A DNA stretch of 64,000 nucleotides from positions 2,577,527-2,641,526 of the forward strand of contig NW_006921541.1 of NCBI RefSeq assembly GCF_000340215.1, read 5' to 3'. Shown here piece after piece: positions 31,917-45,599 of the stretch. The stretch's first letter is position 1. Each line of letters begins with the position of its first letter. The position numbers were made by a program, and so were the translations under genes. The notes below the pieces were generated by a model. It saw only the letters and a program-made list of their open reading frames with translations, ran no database searches and was not told the origin of the DNA. Source of the stretch: Pseudocercospora fijiensis CIRAD86 (lineage: Eukaryota > Ascomycota > Dothideomycetes > Mycosphaerellales > Mycosphaerellaceae).

Positions 31917-34900
31917 TTATAAGCTTTTAGCCTTCTTCTTATTCTTCACGCTAGTCTAATACTTATCCAACAACTCGGTTATGTCCTTAAAGGAATCTTT
32001 AGCTTCCTATGAGTCCTATTCTAGTAAATAGCCTTACTACCTTAGGAGGTATTCCTTCTTGCCTTTCCTAGTCCGGTACTATAGGATACGTTCTATAGAC
32101 TACAGTTCTTTACTATTAGCCAAGACTTCTTCTAACTTAGCAGGCGCTTTATCGCCTTCGCGTTGATAGTATAGCTTAAGGAGGGATATATAGAAGGTGT
32201 TATAGATAGTATAATAGGGTAGAAGCTATAACTAGTAGGCCTGTATGCCCTTCGGTTCTCGAATGCGGAATAGGCTAATGTATCTTAGTACGAGCTTAGG
32301 CCTTGTTTTGCTATCGGGTAATAGGTGTTTACGGATGCGGAGGTTCTTTGTACTAAGTATAACTATATCGCCTTGCTTAAAGGTTATTAGAAGGTAGTGT
32401 TTGTCATAGTAGGTCTTTTAGTACTCTTAAGCCTTTGTTAACTTCTCGGCTATCTTAGTATAGATTTCTCGTATCTTCTAAACCCTCTTAATGGCCGCTA
32501 GTGTTTCGGGTACTTAACGCGCTTCCCTTTCCTTACGCTCGGCCTCGAGCGAGGTAAATAGATCTTGTAGTAAGGCAGCGTTCTAGCCTATTATAGCAAA
32601 ATAAGGGGAGACCTTAGTAGATGAGTAGATACTGTTATTGTATACGAATTCAGCTAGTTGTAGGAGGTTGACCTAGTCCTCGGGGTTCTTATTAATATAA
32701 CTGCGCAGGTACTGCTATAGGGTAGCATTCTGCCTCTCTGTTTAACCGTTAGTCTATAGATAGAAGGCTATTAATAGCCGATGCTTTAGTCTCAGCTGTA
32801 GGCATATTTCGCTCTAATAGTGCGATGTAAATGTCGAGCCTCGGTTAGAGACTATCCCTTTAGGGGTTCCCTAATAGGTACAGAAGATGTTAGTCTATAG
32901 CGCCTCTACTATATTAATAGCAGTCCAATCCTTACGCGCCGGGATATATCGAGCGCCCTTAGTAAATCGATCTACTACAACAAGGATAGCATTATACACT
33001 TCCCCCCTACGCTTAGTAGGCGGAAGTCCTATAATAAAGTCTATTATAAGCTCTACAAATAGCTTCTTTAGAACAGGGAGTAAAGACAACTCGCCGAATA
33101 GCAAGTGCTTCGGCGCTTTAACTCGTTAATATACGGCATACGTGTTTACGTAGTCCTTTATATCCCGCTTACTATTTGGCTAGTAGTATATGCGCGATAG
33201 TAGCTCGTGCGACCTCTCTATACTATAGTAACCGGCAAGCTTACTATTATAGTATCGCTTAAGAAGTTCTTGTCGGATCGAATGTTTAGCGGGGACATAG
33301 TATCTGCCCTTGAACTTTAAATGACCTTTGTTATCGATCGACTAATTGTTACTCTTACTAGATCGAGTCTTTCGCCTACTTATAAGCTTGTCTATACGTT
33401 TAGTAGCAAAGGCGTCCCTCTGCTAAGCCCGTAATAGCTTATCTATAAACGATTAACTATCCCTATTTGCAAGGTTATTTAATAGCACCCTCGCTATTAA
33501 ACGAGGTACGCATTATATGTATCTAATAGCACTAGCAGCCGGATTAACTGCATTAGTGCTTTAATCGCTATTACTATATATAGCGATATCGACTAGGGAG
33601 TTATTATAACTTCTCCTATCTATATCCTTAGCTCTTGCCTTAATACGCACTATTAATATAGTAAGAGCATTAACATGCTTTAAGCCGTCGCGGAGTCCGG
33701 TAAGCCGCTTATCCTACGCGTGCTTATTAACAATACGGGCTATAGCAATCTTATACTACAGGGTTGGAAACAATGAATTAATAGATTGCTAAGTCCCGCT
33801 ATCGTAATTAGGTCGCCTCGATAGGCTATTAGTAGGGTTGCTTATACCTAGCCGATATAATACATTAAAATCAAACCTAGCGAGGTAGACGGCCTATCTA
33901 GCCTATCGACCTATAACTCTAGTAACCTTAGTAATACTACGGAGGTTGTTATAGTCTGTATAGACCTGTATCGTATATTAGGCCCTATCGAGGTAATGCC
34001 TCTAGTGCTTAAAGGCCTCGACAATAGCTAAGAGCTCTTGCTCGTAGGTCTTATAGCGACGCTTAGCATCGATTATCTTCCTCGAGAAGAAGGCAATCGG
34101 GTGCTAGTAATAGTTATCATCTAATTGCTAGGACATAATAGCCGATATAGCGAACTGTAAAGCGTTAGTCTCAATTCGGATCTGCTTGTTTAGTACGAAA
34201 TAGTATAACAAGGGGACTTTAGTAAAGCGCTGCTTTAGACCGTTAAAAGCGGCTTGTGCTCTATTAGTCTATTTAAACTCTCTAGTCGGGTTGGCCTTAG
34301 TTTTAGTAAGCTTAGTTAGGGGCATTACGTGTCGTAAATAGCCCTTAATAAAGCGACGATAGAAGTTGGCAAAACCTAGGAATAATTAAAGCTCCTTAAT
34401 GCTAGTAGGCGTTAGCCACTTAGTAATAGTCTTAATCCGGTTAGGATTAGCCTTAACACCCTTAGTTAATACGAGGAAGCTAAGGAAGGATACCTCCTTA
34501 GCAGCAAAGGTGCATTTAGAAGGCTTATAATACAGTCTATAGGCTTATAGGCGATCGAGCACCTTGCGGACTATAGCCTAGTGCTCCGCAATGTTAGGTA
34601 AGTGTATATAAACTAGGATGTTATCTAGGTAAACTATATAGAGATAGTCTAATAGGCCCGAAAGGGCCCGATTAATATAGGACTAGAACGTTATAGGGGC
34701 ATTAGCTAAGCCGAATAGCATAACTAAGTACTCGAAATGCCTATAACGAGTGCGAAAGGCTGTCTTCTATTTATCGCCCTTGCGGATACAGATACGGTAA
34801 TAGGCGTCCTTAATGTCTAATATAGTATAGTAGTAAGTACTAGAAAGGCGATCGAGGGTCTTATTAATAAGAGGAAGTAGGCAGCGGTCTTTAATAGTAA

Positions 34901-37360
34901 CAGCGTTAAGCCTACGATAATTAATATACAGACGTAGGCTACTATCCTTCTTTAGTACGAATAGGATAGGGGCGCTAGTAGGGCTGTTACTATACCGAAT
35001 ACGACTGTTAGCTAGGTTTTCCTCTAGGTACTTACGTAACACAGTAAGCTCTCGTTTACTAAGGTTGTAGAGGGGGCTAAAAGGGACCTCCTTGCCCTCT
35101 ATAATATCAATCTTATAATCCGTCTCTTTGAATATAGGCAATGTCGATGCTAAGTGGTGTTTAAACATATTAATATAGGTTTCTCGAATAGGCTCCAGTA
35201 TGCGAGCAAGCTAATTAGGGTCTATGCTATTAGGGGGCATAGGCTTATCGTTATCGCCTAATAGGTCGACTATTAGGTTAGCTGCGGCAGGTGTTAGGTT
35301 GCCGATAAATAGGACCCTAATATCGTTAGGGCACTCGCTAACATCGATATGTTTAATATCCTCTTTCCTAGCGATTCTAAATCGCTACTATTAACTGCCT
35401 AAGTCTATAACTATAGTATAGTACTTAAGAACAGGGTTACTAATAACAATCTTAGATAGGAGGCTGTCTATGTCTACCGCGTAGGCAGTAAAGTTTAGCA
35501 GGCGCTTATTGCCGAGGTCGTCCTTTAGGGCTATATAGACATAGTAGGCCCTATAGGTCAAGTACCGAGCGTTATTAAACTAAGTAAGGGTTGGCAGGTT
35601 AGTCCCGGGCAGTTGTCGAAGGTCTAATTGCTTAGCTAGGCGATAGCTAATAAGGGCGCTAACTGAATTTCCTAGATCTAGTATAACCTTAGTCTTATAG
35701 TTAGTATCGGGCCCGGATATAAGACAGGTACGAGTAATAGCTAGCACAATATCGATAGTCTTATACCGTACGAGGCTAACAGTTAGTGCGGCGCTTACTC
35801 TTTTTTCGAAGGTTAGCCTATAGGGGTAGCGTTAGCTACTAAGAGGTGCTTTCGGTACTTAGCGGCAGTACGGTCGATTCGGGCCTAGTCCTTAGGTTTG
35901 TCGCATTGGCCTAGTAGATAGCTAGTGCTATCACAATTGAAGCACTTCAACCCGGTTAGTAGACTGCCGTAGCTGTTGTTACTGCTATTGTTAGTCGAGC
36001 GGTTAGCATTATAGGGATACGAGCCCCTTCTACGGCCCCTATCGCGGCCTCCTCTATATAGCCGCCGGCTACGGCCTCTTCTACGATCGTTACTGTTCCT
36101 ATTGTTAGTATTGTTATCCTAGTAGGAACCTTAGTTTCCTCCGCGGCTACTACGGTTGCTACGGTTAGTACTAGCTAGTCGGATCCTTGATTCTAGTCGC
36201 TATTAGAGCTAAACAGCCCGTTCGGCTGTTTCTACTTCGACTATAAATTGAATGCGCGTTAGATTAGTCTGTTCGAATACACGGCGACGGTCTAATTTAA
36301 GGACTAATTCCTATCGCAATTTAGGGCGTATTTCGGAAATCTAGATAGAGTCGGTCTTAGCTAGCAAATCGTCTTCGAGGGTCTTTAAATAGGCCTTAAA
36401 TAAGCGAGCCGATTAATTAGTCTTTTGTTTAGCTCGAAGGTATTAGTCCTAAGCGTGTTGTTGCCTTAGTATAGGGTTTCTAAGGGTGTCCAGCATAATA
36501 GTCTTATAGTTTTGCTACTGAACAGCGGTCTGATTAGTAAGGGAGTTAAAGTGGTCATCCTAGGTACGCTTTAGGTCTCTATTAATGTATTGTATAGCAT
36601 AGACGACTAGCGAATAGTCGTCTAGCAGGGCCCTTAGTGCATTTCGTTAGTTAAGCTTACAGTTACGAATGTAGTCGTTGTATTGCTTTCGACTAGAGCT
36701 ATTAAACACGGTATAGTCCTTAAGTTTAGCATCCTTCTTCTAGACTAGGACTAATAGTAAGGAAGGCCCTACTATCGGCTTAGTATTAGTTGTTAGGGCC
36801 TCCTAAAGGCGGCGAATTTCGAGGAGGTTATCCTTTAGCTATTGTTCTTAACGTAGGGTAGTAAGCCTGTTTTAGGTGGCTTCTTAGAGTCTCCCTACTA
36901 GTTGGGGGCCAAAGGCTAGTTAGCTATATCGACGGTTAACAATATTGTTAAGAATGTCGTCGATAGGCAATTCTAGATTATTACCTAGAACTATAGGTTC
37001 TTCTTTAACAGGCTCTCCGGCAGGCTCTTTAGTAGGAGGCACTTTAGTAGGCACTATGCTACTAGCGTTGTCGTTGCTAGCGCTACTAGCGGCAGCACGG
37101 TTGTTGTTTCGTAATAAACTAGCTATTATAAGGGGCGACACTAATAATGTATTGTTAGCCCCTAAGATACGGATATAGCGGAATTAGTAGATATCGGCTT
37201 AGTGCGATTAACTCGGTATAATAGGCCGTATAGAAGGCCTTGCTTAATAATTGGTACGGTTGTTTCGATAGAATAGTACGTATAGGTCCCGTTCTTCGGG
37301 CGCAATATAGTTAGATTAGTTATTGTAGCTATACCGCTAAAAGCTTAAAATAAGGACTAT
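31917..37360 (-). pseudogene. B2 gag-pol (RIP-stopped)
   Basis: The start is ATA 37,360 (former ATG), the stop TAA 31,917-31,919. Gag: N-terminal region 36,920-37,360 with a Pro/Thr/Glu-rich stretch, a long charged middle, an Arg/Gly-rich stretch (36,005-36,140), and a zinc knuckle at 35,900-35,944 (Cys-x2-Cys intact, His codon now TAT, last Cys intact). Pol follows at -1: protease about 35,690, RT 34,300-35,168 with active site Tyr-Leu-Asp-Asn at 34,617-34,631, RNase H, integrase core 32,895-33,104, chromodomain 31,950-32,140. The length of 5,444 bp fits 1,815 codons with a single -1 shift. It is a MAGGY/Tf1-like chromovirus layout. The chromodomain would direct integration to modified chromatin. 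Confidence 0.9.
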
Positions 37361-37395
37361 CTAGCTGCTGCCCTTAAAGGGTAGATCGAATACTA

Positions 37396-37591
37396 TATAA
37401 GAAGGGTATATTAGCAGGTAGATAGGGTAGTAGTAGGTACGAGTAGTATTCGATAAGGATCTAGGAGGAGAGGGAGGAAGGCAGGAGAGTTGGCCTAACG
37501 CTAAGCGCTAAGCCCTGCCTAAGGCACTAAGACCCTAGCTTCACTCGGCCTAATTACATACTAATTACGTATAGCCTCTTTGGCTCTAACA
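37396..37591 (-). repeat. B2 5' LTR (196 bp)
   Basis: TATAAGAAGGG...GGCTCTAACA, followed by the target copy GCGGC. The sense-strand sequence next to it, TAGTATTCGATCTACCC (41 bp before gag), should hold the primer-binding site; the first bases look like RIP-changed TGG. Confidence 0.95.
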
Positions 37592-37596
37592 GCGGC

Positions 37597-38902
37597 TACG
37601 GCCTCTTCTACGGTTATTATTACTATTCCTATTATTAGCATTATTATTATAGTAGGAACCTTAGTTTCCTCCGCGGCTACTACGATTACCGCGGTTAGTA
37701 CTAGCTAGCCGGATCCTCGATTCTAGTCGTTATTAGAGCTAGACAGCTCGTTCGGCTGTTTCTACTTCGACTATAAATTAAATGCGTATTAGGTTAGCTT
37801 GTTCGAATATACGGCGACGGTCTAATTCGAGGATAAGTTCCTATCTAAGTTTTAGGCGTATCTCGGAGATCTATATAGAATTAGTCTTAGGCGGAAGGTC
37901 GTCTTTAAGGGTTTTTAAATAGGCCTCAAACGAGCGGGCCGATTAATTAGTCTTCTGTTTAGCTCGAAGATACAGGTCCTAAGTATATTGTTGCCTTAGT
38001 ATAGGGTTTCTAAGGGTATCTAGTATAATAGTTTTATAGGTCTGCTACTAAATAGCGGTCTAGTCGTCGAGGGAGTCGAAATAGTTATCCTAGGTACGTT
38101 TTAGGTCTCTATCGATGTACTATATAGCATAGACGACTAAGGAATAGTCATCTAGCAGCGCTCTCGGTATATTGCGCTAGTTAAGCTTATAGTTACGAAT
38201 ATAGTCGTTATATTGTTTTCGACTAGAGCTATCGAATACAGTGCAATCCTTAAGTTTAGCATCCTTCTTTTAAATAGTTAGTAAGGAAGGCCCTACTATT
38301 AGTTTAGTTGTCGGGGCTTCCTAAAGGCGGCGAAGCTTAAGAAGGTTATCCTTTAACTATTGTTCTTAGCGTAAAGTAGTAAGCCTATTTTAAGTAGCTT
38401 CTTAAAGTCTCCCTACTAGTTGAGGACTAAAGGCTAGTTAGCTATATCGACGATTAACAATATTGTTAAGAATATCGTCGACAGGCAATTCTAAGTCGTT
38501 ACCTAGAGTTACAGGTTCTTTAGTAGGCTTAGTAGTAGGCTCTTTAGTAGGAGGCACTTTAGTAGGTGCTTTAGTAGGCACTTTAGTAGGCACTGCGCTA
38601 CTAGCATTGTCGTTGTTAGTACTGCTAGCGGCAGTACGGTTGTTGTTTCGTAATAAACCGGCTATTATAAGGGGCGATACTAATAATATATTGTTAGCCC
38701 CTAAGATACGAATGTAGCGGAATTAGTAGATATCGGCCTAGTATACTTAACTTAGTATAATAGGCCGTATAGAAGGCCTTGCTTAATAATTGATACGGTT
38801 GTTTCGATAGAATAGTACGTATAGGTCCCGTTCTTCGGGCGCAATATAGTTAGATTAGTCTTGTTCGTAGCTATACCGCTAAAAGCTTAAAATAAGGACT
38901 AT
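37597..38902 (-). pseudogene. B1 gag, 5' part
   Basis: The N-terminal part of B1 gag, separated from its remainder (30,456 downward) by B2. It starts at ATA 38,902 and ends at the GCGGC target in the Arg/Gly-rich tail. It aligns with B2 gag 36,055-37,360. The plus-strand open frames at 38,463-38,717 and 36,945-37,178 are shadows of this gag's repetitive Thr/Pro/Val linker. Confidence 0.88.
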
Positions 38903-38937
38903 CTAGCTACTGCCCTTAAAGGGTAGATCGAATACTA

Positions 38938-39134
38938 TATAAGAAGGGTATATTAGCAGGTAGATAGGGTAGTAGTAGGTACGAGTAGTATTCGATAAGG
39001 AGCTAGAAGGAGAGGGAGGAAGGCAGGCAAGTTAGCCTACTACTAAGCGCTAAGCCCTGCCTAAGGCATCGAGACCCTAGCTTTACTCGAGCCCGGTTAC
39101 ATACTAATTACGTATAACCTCTTTAGTTCTAACA
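38938..39134 (-). repeat. B1 5' LTR (197 bp)
   Basis: TATAAGAAGGG...GTTCTAACA. It contains the empty A2 target (CCCGGTTACATAC) and is followed by the TSD CGTGT, where A3 gag resumes. Confidence 0.95.
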
Positions 39135-39139
39135 CGTGT

Positions 39140-41543
39140 CTTCCGTCGCTATAAGCTTAGCGAAGCTAATCCTAAGACCTTTAGGAAGTATAAAGAGGTC
39201 CTAGAGGCTATTAAGGACGATATTAATAGCTCCGCCGATATAAAGAAGTTTATTTACAGCGAGGACCGGAATAACCTAGCCTAGGTAAGGAACGATACCT
39301 TAGGAACTAGAGGGCCTAAGTTTCTTCCTAAATCGCAAAGTAGTCCTAGTACCGTAACTCCTACCGTTACTAAGCATTCTTAGGACGTTGCGGACTTAGC
39401 TAAATCCCTAGCCTAGCTCAACCTTAATACGAAAGTACTATAGCGAGTTAGGGAGGTCCTTAATGCTAGTATACTAAAGGATGTACTACTAGTCTACTAG
39501 GTCTCCGATCCTAACTACCCTAAGGCCCCTTTAGTTAACGTCTACGCTATACGGAAGATCTATTCTAACTTAAATAGCAAGTGCTAGATATACGGCGGTT
39601 TTAAACATGTTTAATTAGACTGCCCTGTCTAGAAAGAGCTTCTTAAAAGGAAGCTCGTTATATAAGTAAATAGTCGGTTCTACTATACCGATACCGGCGA
39701 CAAGATTAACTTCGAGTAGGATCGTAGAGCTCCGAAGCTGCCTTAACTTAGGAGTCTTCTAGAGAAGAAGTATAGTAGTAAGATCGAGTTTAAGGACACT
39801 AGGAACAGTACCCTCGCCGCTATTACTAAACGAGAAACTTAGAAGGTCCGGACAAAATAGGTTAAGGAGCGGAGCAGTAATAGTACTACTAAGCCTATTA
39901 AAGTTAACTTTGTGTCTTAGGACCCGGACGCAGTTACTAATGTTTACGCGGTTACTAAGAACAGTATAGATATCTACGCTACTATAAGGTCCTAAACTTA
40001 GTCGTCCTAAACCTAGTCGTCCTAGGGTAAGGGCAAGAGCCCGTAGAACCCTACCCGCCCTAGTACGGTAGCCCCTACTAGGATACTTAAGAAGCAGGCA
40101 GCTAATAAGGCTAAGAAACAGCGAGAATTAGTCGCTAAGACTAAGACACTCTAGACAGCTAAAGACCGTATAACCCGAGCTAGTATAGCTACTCCGGAGG
40201 TACTAGAGACTCCCGATATCGATATAGAGGATAATACTACCGACCTTAGTAGTACCCTAGGCCTAGCTAACCCGCCGGCTTATAAACGAAAGTTAGCCGA
40301 CCTAAAGAGCTTTCGCTTTAATAGGTATATAAAGAAGTATAGTACCGGGCCTACTAACTCTTACGATACAAAGGCAAATGCTCTCTTCTAGGCTTTATAG
40401 TTCCTAGACCTTAAGTCTAACGTGTCTATAGGGGAGCTTCTAGTATACGGTTTGCCTACTAACCTGTTCTAGAGCCGGATTCCTAACGATACTACCTTTA
40501 TAAAAGACCTTATAGCCCTCTAACGCAAATAGGGGCGAGAGGACTATATCGACGTCTCTTCCCTATAGTTCCTTCCTAAATTTTTAGAGGCCTAGAAGTT
40601 AGTAGAAGGCGAATTAGTAACCTACGAGAGCTAGGAGACTATCGATAATGCTAACGAAGAGGGGATTAAGGAGATAGGCCGAGGGAATAATAATAATACC
40701 GATCCTGCTTCGGTTTTAGTTTCTATTAAGGCTGTCCGATTTACTAGCTAACAAATCGGTCGAGTAGAACCTCCTCGACCTAAGGAACTTTACTCTATCC
40801 CTAATAATATAGACCTTTCCGCAGTTACCCGTTCCTTTGCTATCGTTCCCGCTATCTATATTTAAGTTACTATTAGAAGCTATAGTTAGTAGTTGCTAGT
40901 AATACTTAATAATAGTTTAGAGTTACTTATTATAAGTAAGCGCTAGGCTAAACAGCTCCGACTGCTAATAAATAGAGATATTTCCCTTAGTATATAGGGA
41001 GTAAATAGGGAGGTTGCGCTAGTAGGTACCTACTATAATATTATAGTAGACGCTTTCGGTATATGCTTTTCCTTTACCTTCTAGATTGCCGCTAACCCGA
41101 ATACGCTAATCATTCTAGGTCGTCTATAGTTTTATATAACCCGGGGTGTCTAGCGCAACTGCGACGATAGCTCCTAGGAAGGAACTATCGCTAACTAGAA
41201 GGGTAACCGAGTCGTATTTACTAGTTATATCGGAAACACTAGCTACAAGTCCTACGAGGATATCCTTGCTGCTTCTAAGCGCTCTTCGGGAAACGCTATA
41301 GCGCGGTTGTAAGACCGGCAATCTGCGCTATAAGTTAGTATAGCTTAAATAGGTTATATCTAGAGGTACGCCGCTCCGTACGTTAAGGTAAGTTTCTAGG
41401 CTCTATACTAAGGAGGCGAATACTCGAAGCGATAGCGAGTATAACAACCCGGCAACGATAACCTAGTATACGAATCTCGGTAATAATACTGTCGTAGGCA
41501 TCGCCGCTAGAAGCGGATCTACCCGAGCCCGAATCCGAACTAA
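39140..41543 (+). pseudogene. A3 gag-protease, 3' part
   Basis: Continues A3 gag after B1 and ends at TAA 41,541-41,543 (TGA in A2). The zinc knuckle at 39,582-39,623 keeps the first and last Cys and His but has the second Cys as TAC. The protease-like end matches A2. Relative to A2 there is a 3-bp in-frame length difference near 41,440, as expected between coding copies. Confidence 0.88.
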
Positions 41544-41560
41544 CTAATTAGAGCGCCGAG

Positions 41561-41587
41561 CTAATACTACCCCGGGGGTATTATTAG
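41561..41587. repeat. Palindrome II, A3
   Basis: CTAATACTACCCC / GGGGGTATTATTAG. The ATG of A2 is ATA here, while the right arm also changed GTG to TAT, so the palindrome is kept. Confidence 0.92.
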
Positions 41588-44500
41588 GAATCTAACGTTT
41601 TCGCCGGAATTATAAATTAGGATTACTAGCTATATACCTACCGACTTAAGGAGACTTCTAATAAAGTTTACGCGCTATTCTATTACGCTAATCTCCGGGC
41701 CTAACGTTAAAGAGAGAGGGCTCGGGTATTACGAGCGGTTAGTATATATACCCTATATAAAAGGGTAGCTAACAAGATCAAGCCTATAAAAGGTAGCGTA
41801 CATATAACCGATAGGTCTAATCCTAGCGGAAATCCTAACTAGCGACAAAAGTGCCTTAACCGCGAAGCGATATTAATACCTAGGGATAGTCTATACGACT
41901 AGAGGTATATTACTAAAAAGTTCTCCGCTATTCCTAGGGGATCGAGGCTAACGCCGGAGAGACTAGCTAATATCAAACCTAGCATCGAGCTTTCGGATCT
42001 TAAACTAGATTTGCTATACGAGCTTCTATATAACCGCGAAGCCGTATTAGTATATAACTTTACGTATCTAGGTAGGATTAACCCGGAGGTTGCCCCTTTA
42101 TAAAGGATCCGAACGATCGAGTATAAGCCTTAGGCTTACCTAGGGTTTAAGCTAAACCTAAGCCTAAGAGGTATAGTTAAGGATATAATACGGCAGCGTA
42201 TAAAGGCTAGCACCTTAGAGCCTTCCTATGCCTCGTATCGCAATCTATACTTCCTAGTTTAGAAGAAGACAGCTCCTAGGGAACTAAAGAAGTACCGTCT
42301 AATTAACGCTATACAAAAGTTTAACGCAGTTATAATTAGAGATGCTAACCTCCCTTTAGAGACTAATAGGTTCTCGGAAGCTTTTACTAACTGTATTGTA
42401 GCCTTACTAGTTAATGTTTTCTCGGGCTACGACTAGATCCCTCTCTATTCTAATAGCCGTAACCTTACTAGTTTCGAGACACCTCTTAGGCTATATAGAC
42501 AAACTACCCTTCTATAAGGGGCAACTAACTCCGTAGCCTAGTTCGTTCGTATTATAAACCAAGTCCTCGCGGCCTATATCTCCTATATAGCGATACCTTT
42601 CCTTAACGATATCGGCATTAAGGGCCCTAAAACTAGGTACGACAATAAAGAAGTAGAGCCTAGTATCCGTAGGTTCTTTCTCGAATACATTTAGAACCTC
42701 GATAGTATCCTCTACGACCTAGAGCGAGCTAACCTAACGGTATATAGGGAGAAGCTTTAGCTCCTATATAAACGAATAAACATTGTCGGGTTTGTAACTA
42801 ATAAGAACGGCCGCTATCCTAACAATGCACGGGTCCTAAAGATTGTGTCCTAGCCCGACCCTACCTATTAGAAAGATATCCGGATCTAGCTTAGAGTAGT
42901 CTCCTACTTTCGCATCTAGGTCGAAAACTTTGCGTTAGTATATAAGCCTCTATACGCTTTGCTTAAGAAGGATATAGAGTTTAAATAGACCTCCGTTTAC
43001 TAAGCCGCTAAGGACAAGGTTACTAAGGCACTTATTAGCGCGCCTACGCTTACCTCTATTAACTACTCGGAAGGCGTAGGTCTACTAATTGTTGCTATCG
43101 ACTCGAGTAGGGAAGGCTACGGCGAGATACTAATACAGTATAATCGTAAGAAGCCCTCCTTACGTTACCCTATCTAGTACGAGTCCGGTCTATAGAAACC
43201 TATCGAGGCCCGATATAATACTAGTAAGCGAGAGTGCCTTAGTATCTATAAGGCTCTTAAGAAGTTCCGACCTTGGCTTTTTAGAGTGTTCTTTCGCCTA
43301 GAAGTCGACGCTTAGACGCTAGTCTATTAACTTAACCGTATAGCCTCCGACCTGCCTAACTCTACGATAGCTCGGTAGGTTGCCTAGATCTATTTGTTTA
43401 ATTTCGACGTCTTCTATGTTCCTAGTAAGAAGCATACTAGACCGGATAGCCTTTCTAGAAGGCCTACTATAGAAGAAGATATCGCCGAGATAATAGAAGA
43501 AGAGGATATCGACGCGGTTATTAACCGCACCTTCTTTACTACCTTCTATATTAACGCTATACCGGTAATTACTAGGTTTACTACTAGCGACTAACCTAGT
43601 AACTAGCCTAACGAAGACCCTACTATTAACGGCGAGGACTAGGACGACGCTAAGGCAGGCGAACTAGGTAGGGATAATATCCTTAATAGGGTCTACTCCG
43701 ACGACTCCTATAATATCGCCTACTTCCTTACCTATACGAAGAGAGCTCCTAGTCTATTAAGGAGTTAATACCGTCGTATTATTCGCTATTCTCGGAGGTT
43801 CCTTATTAAAGATCGCATCCTTTAGCGATAGGCTATAATTAATGTACCGCTCTAGCGTATTATTAACGATCCGGCAGCCTAATAAGAAATCCTTCGTTCC
43901 GTTTATAATAAGCTCGGCTATCGGGCGGTAGAGGGCACCTTCGATATCCTTCGTCGACGCTACTAGTAGGACGGCGTATAGGCTAATATCTCTTGCTACT
44001 ATAAGAGCTATCCTAAGTGCAACTTTAGGAACAGCTACCGACGTCTAGGAGAGCTACGTATCCCTACTACCTAGTTAGTTAGGGAGCGGTAGTATAGCGA
44101 TAGGGTCTATCTTAGCCGTAATAATAGCCTATATATTATTCGAGAGGGTCTTTCTTAATAGCCGGAGGCCTATTATTTCTATAAAGGTTGCGGTGCTATT
44201 AATGCCCGTAATATAGCTACCTTCCTGTTTAAGGATCTGTTTTACCGATAGGGAACACCTTACGAGGTTATCTTAGATAACGCTACGAACAATATAGCTA
44301 AGGAGGTTTAAGCGCTACTTATTTCGTATAGGGCGAAGAACGTTCGTATCTCCCTATACTATCCCTAGTCGAATACTATTATTAAGCGCGGCTATCGGTC
44401 GTTAATTAATACCCTATCTAAGATAACTAATAGTAGCGATAGGTCCGTTCCTATCTCTACCCGCGTTCTAGCCCTTCTCTAGGCGGATTGAACTACTATT

Positions 44501-45304
44501 ATCGACACGACTAGACTCACGCTAGCAGAGCTTATAATTAGAAGGGACGCCGTTCTTCCGATTAAGTTGTCCTACCGTATATATAGCGTTTACGACTAGG
44601 GGTCTGTTCGTACTAGAGCAGATCTCCTTACCCTACGCGCTAAGGCTCTTAAGGATATAACTACTACTTCTTAGGAGGGACTTGCTCGACAACGTCGCCT
44701 TTATAAGGAGGCTAAGTAGTATTTCGACGACTATAATACTATTAACTAGGAGCCTCTAAAGGTTAGCGATATAGTCCTTCTATACCGGTCCGAGCTAGAG
44801 TATAGTTACTCCTACAAGTTAGCCTTTAAGTAGAAGGGTCCTTATAGAGTAAAGGAGGTCCTTTACTCGGGTTCCGTATACCTTCTTTAGGAGCTAGATA
44901 GTGCTACCTTAAAGCACTCTCACCCTCGGGCTAATCTAAAGAAGATTGTTAAGTTATACGAACCTGCCCGCCCTCCGCCGACCGAGGAGGAGGTTAGTGC
45001 CTCTATAGACCCTCTACCGTCCTTAGATACCTATCGGGAGGAGGATCCTACCGCTATTCTAGATCCTGTTCTGCCTAAGAACTATGCCTATCCCTAGATT
45101 CGTCTTAGTAAGCTATTAGAAATAACTTAAGAACAAAGGAAGGGTTATATACGGATTAACTATATATAGAGCGTTTCCGATATTAATTCCGATTCTAATA
45201 GTAAACTAGACTTCTAGCTATCTAACTCTAACTCCGAGGAACCTAACTAGTCTAGCGATAAAGACCGCCTAGAATTATAGCTAGACGACCCTAAGACTAA
45301 ATAA
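41564..45304 (+). pseudogene. A3 pol (RT-RH-IN)
   Basis: The counterpart of A2 pol, 3,741 bp from the (mutated) palindrome start codon to TAA 45,302-45,304, without frameshift. The RT active site reads Phe-Leu-Asn-Asp (first Asp codon GAC to AAC, 42,605-42,607). The RNase H end is at 43,394-43,594 ('VPSKKHTRPDSLSRRP'). The integrase core begins near 44,090, with the catalytic Glu as Lys as in A1 and A2. Stops are RIP-type. Confidence 0.9.
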
Positions 45305-45564
45305 TCGTATATCCTTTCCTGCCTCTACTACGTTGCTTTCCTTGCCTCTATTAACCATTCTCCGCGCTGTTAATATAGCGCTGCCCTTTGCCTTTAGTCC
45401 TTACTGCCTATTCCTAGTTCCTACGGATATTAATACTCTTAGTTATTGCCCTCCTTTGCTTTTACTTTATCTATTATTTTGCTCTTTTGTCTTTTACCTT
45501 CGATTAATGTTACTATAGCTTTACTCTTTTTGTTTTTCCTTAGAAAGAACTGTACGAGGTATAA

Positions 45565-45599
45565 CTTCCGAATAATACCCCGGGGGTAGCATTCGGAAG
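45565..45599. repeat. Palindrome III, A3
   Basis: CTTCCGAATAATACCCC / GGGGGTAGCATTCGGAAG, with the same arms as A1 and differing from A2 in paired positions. Confidence 0.92.

Larger units (their letters stand above)
30457..37591 (-). mobile_element. Chromovirus element B, copy B2 (complete, 7,135 bp)
   Basis: A full element in the gag of B1, same orientation, TSD GCGGC (30,452-30,456 and 37,592-37,596). LTRs are 30,457-30,652 and 37,396-37,591, 196 bp each, TGTAAG/TATAAG...TCTAACA. Because it lies inside a relative of itself, the region reads superficially as a tandem array LTR-int-LTR-int-LTR. The shared TSD and split gag show nesting instead. Confidence 0.94.
12604..39134 (-). mobile_element. 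Chromovirus element B, copy B1 (host of A2 and B2)
   Basis: A minus-strand Gypsy element in A3 gag with TSD CGTAT (12,599-12,603) and CGTGT (39,135-39,139), one RIP transition apart. The uninterrupted site in A2 reads CTAAGCGTATCTTCC at about 14,491. The left (3') LTR is split by A2 into 12,604-12,762 and 25,003-25,040. The internal region is 25,041-30,456 plus 37,597-38,937, split by B2. The right (5') LTR is 38,938-39,134. Its own length, with the insertions and one copy of each TSD removed, is about 7.15 kb. Confidence 0.93.

Noticed and set aside
25041..39134. Tandem array of B elements sharing LTRs
   Set aside because: The middle LTRs are flanked by the same GCGGC duplication and split the outer gag at one point, so B2 is nested in B1.
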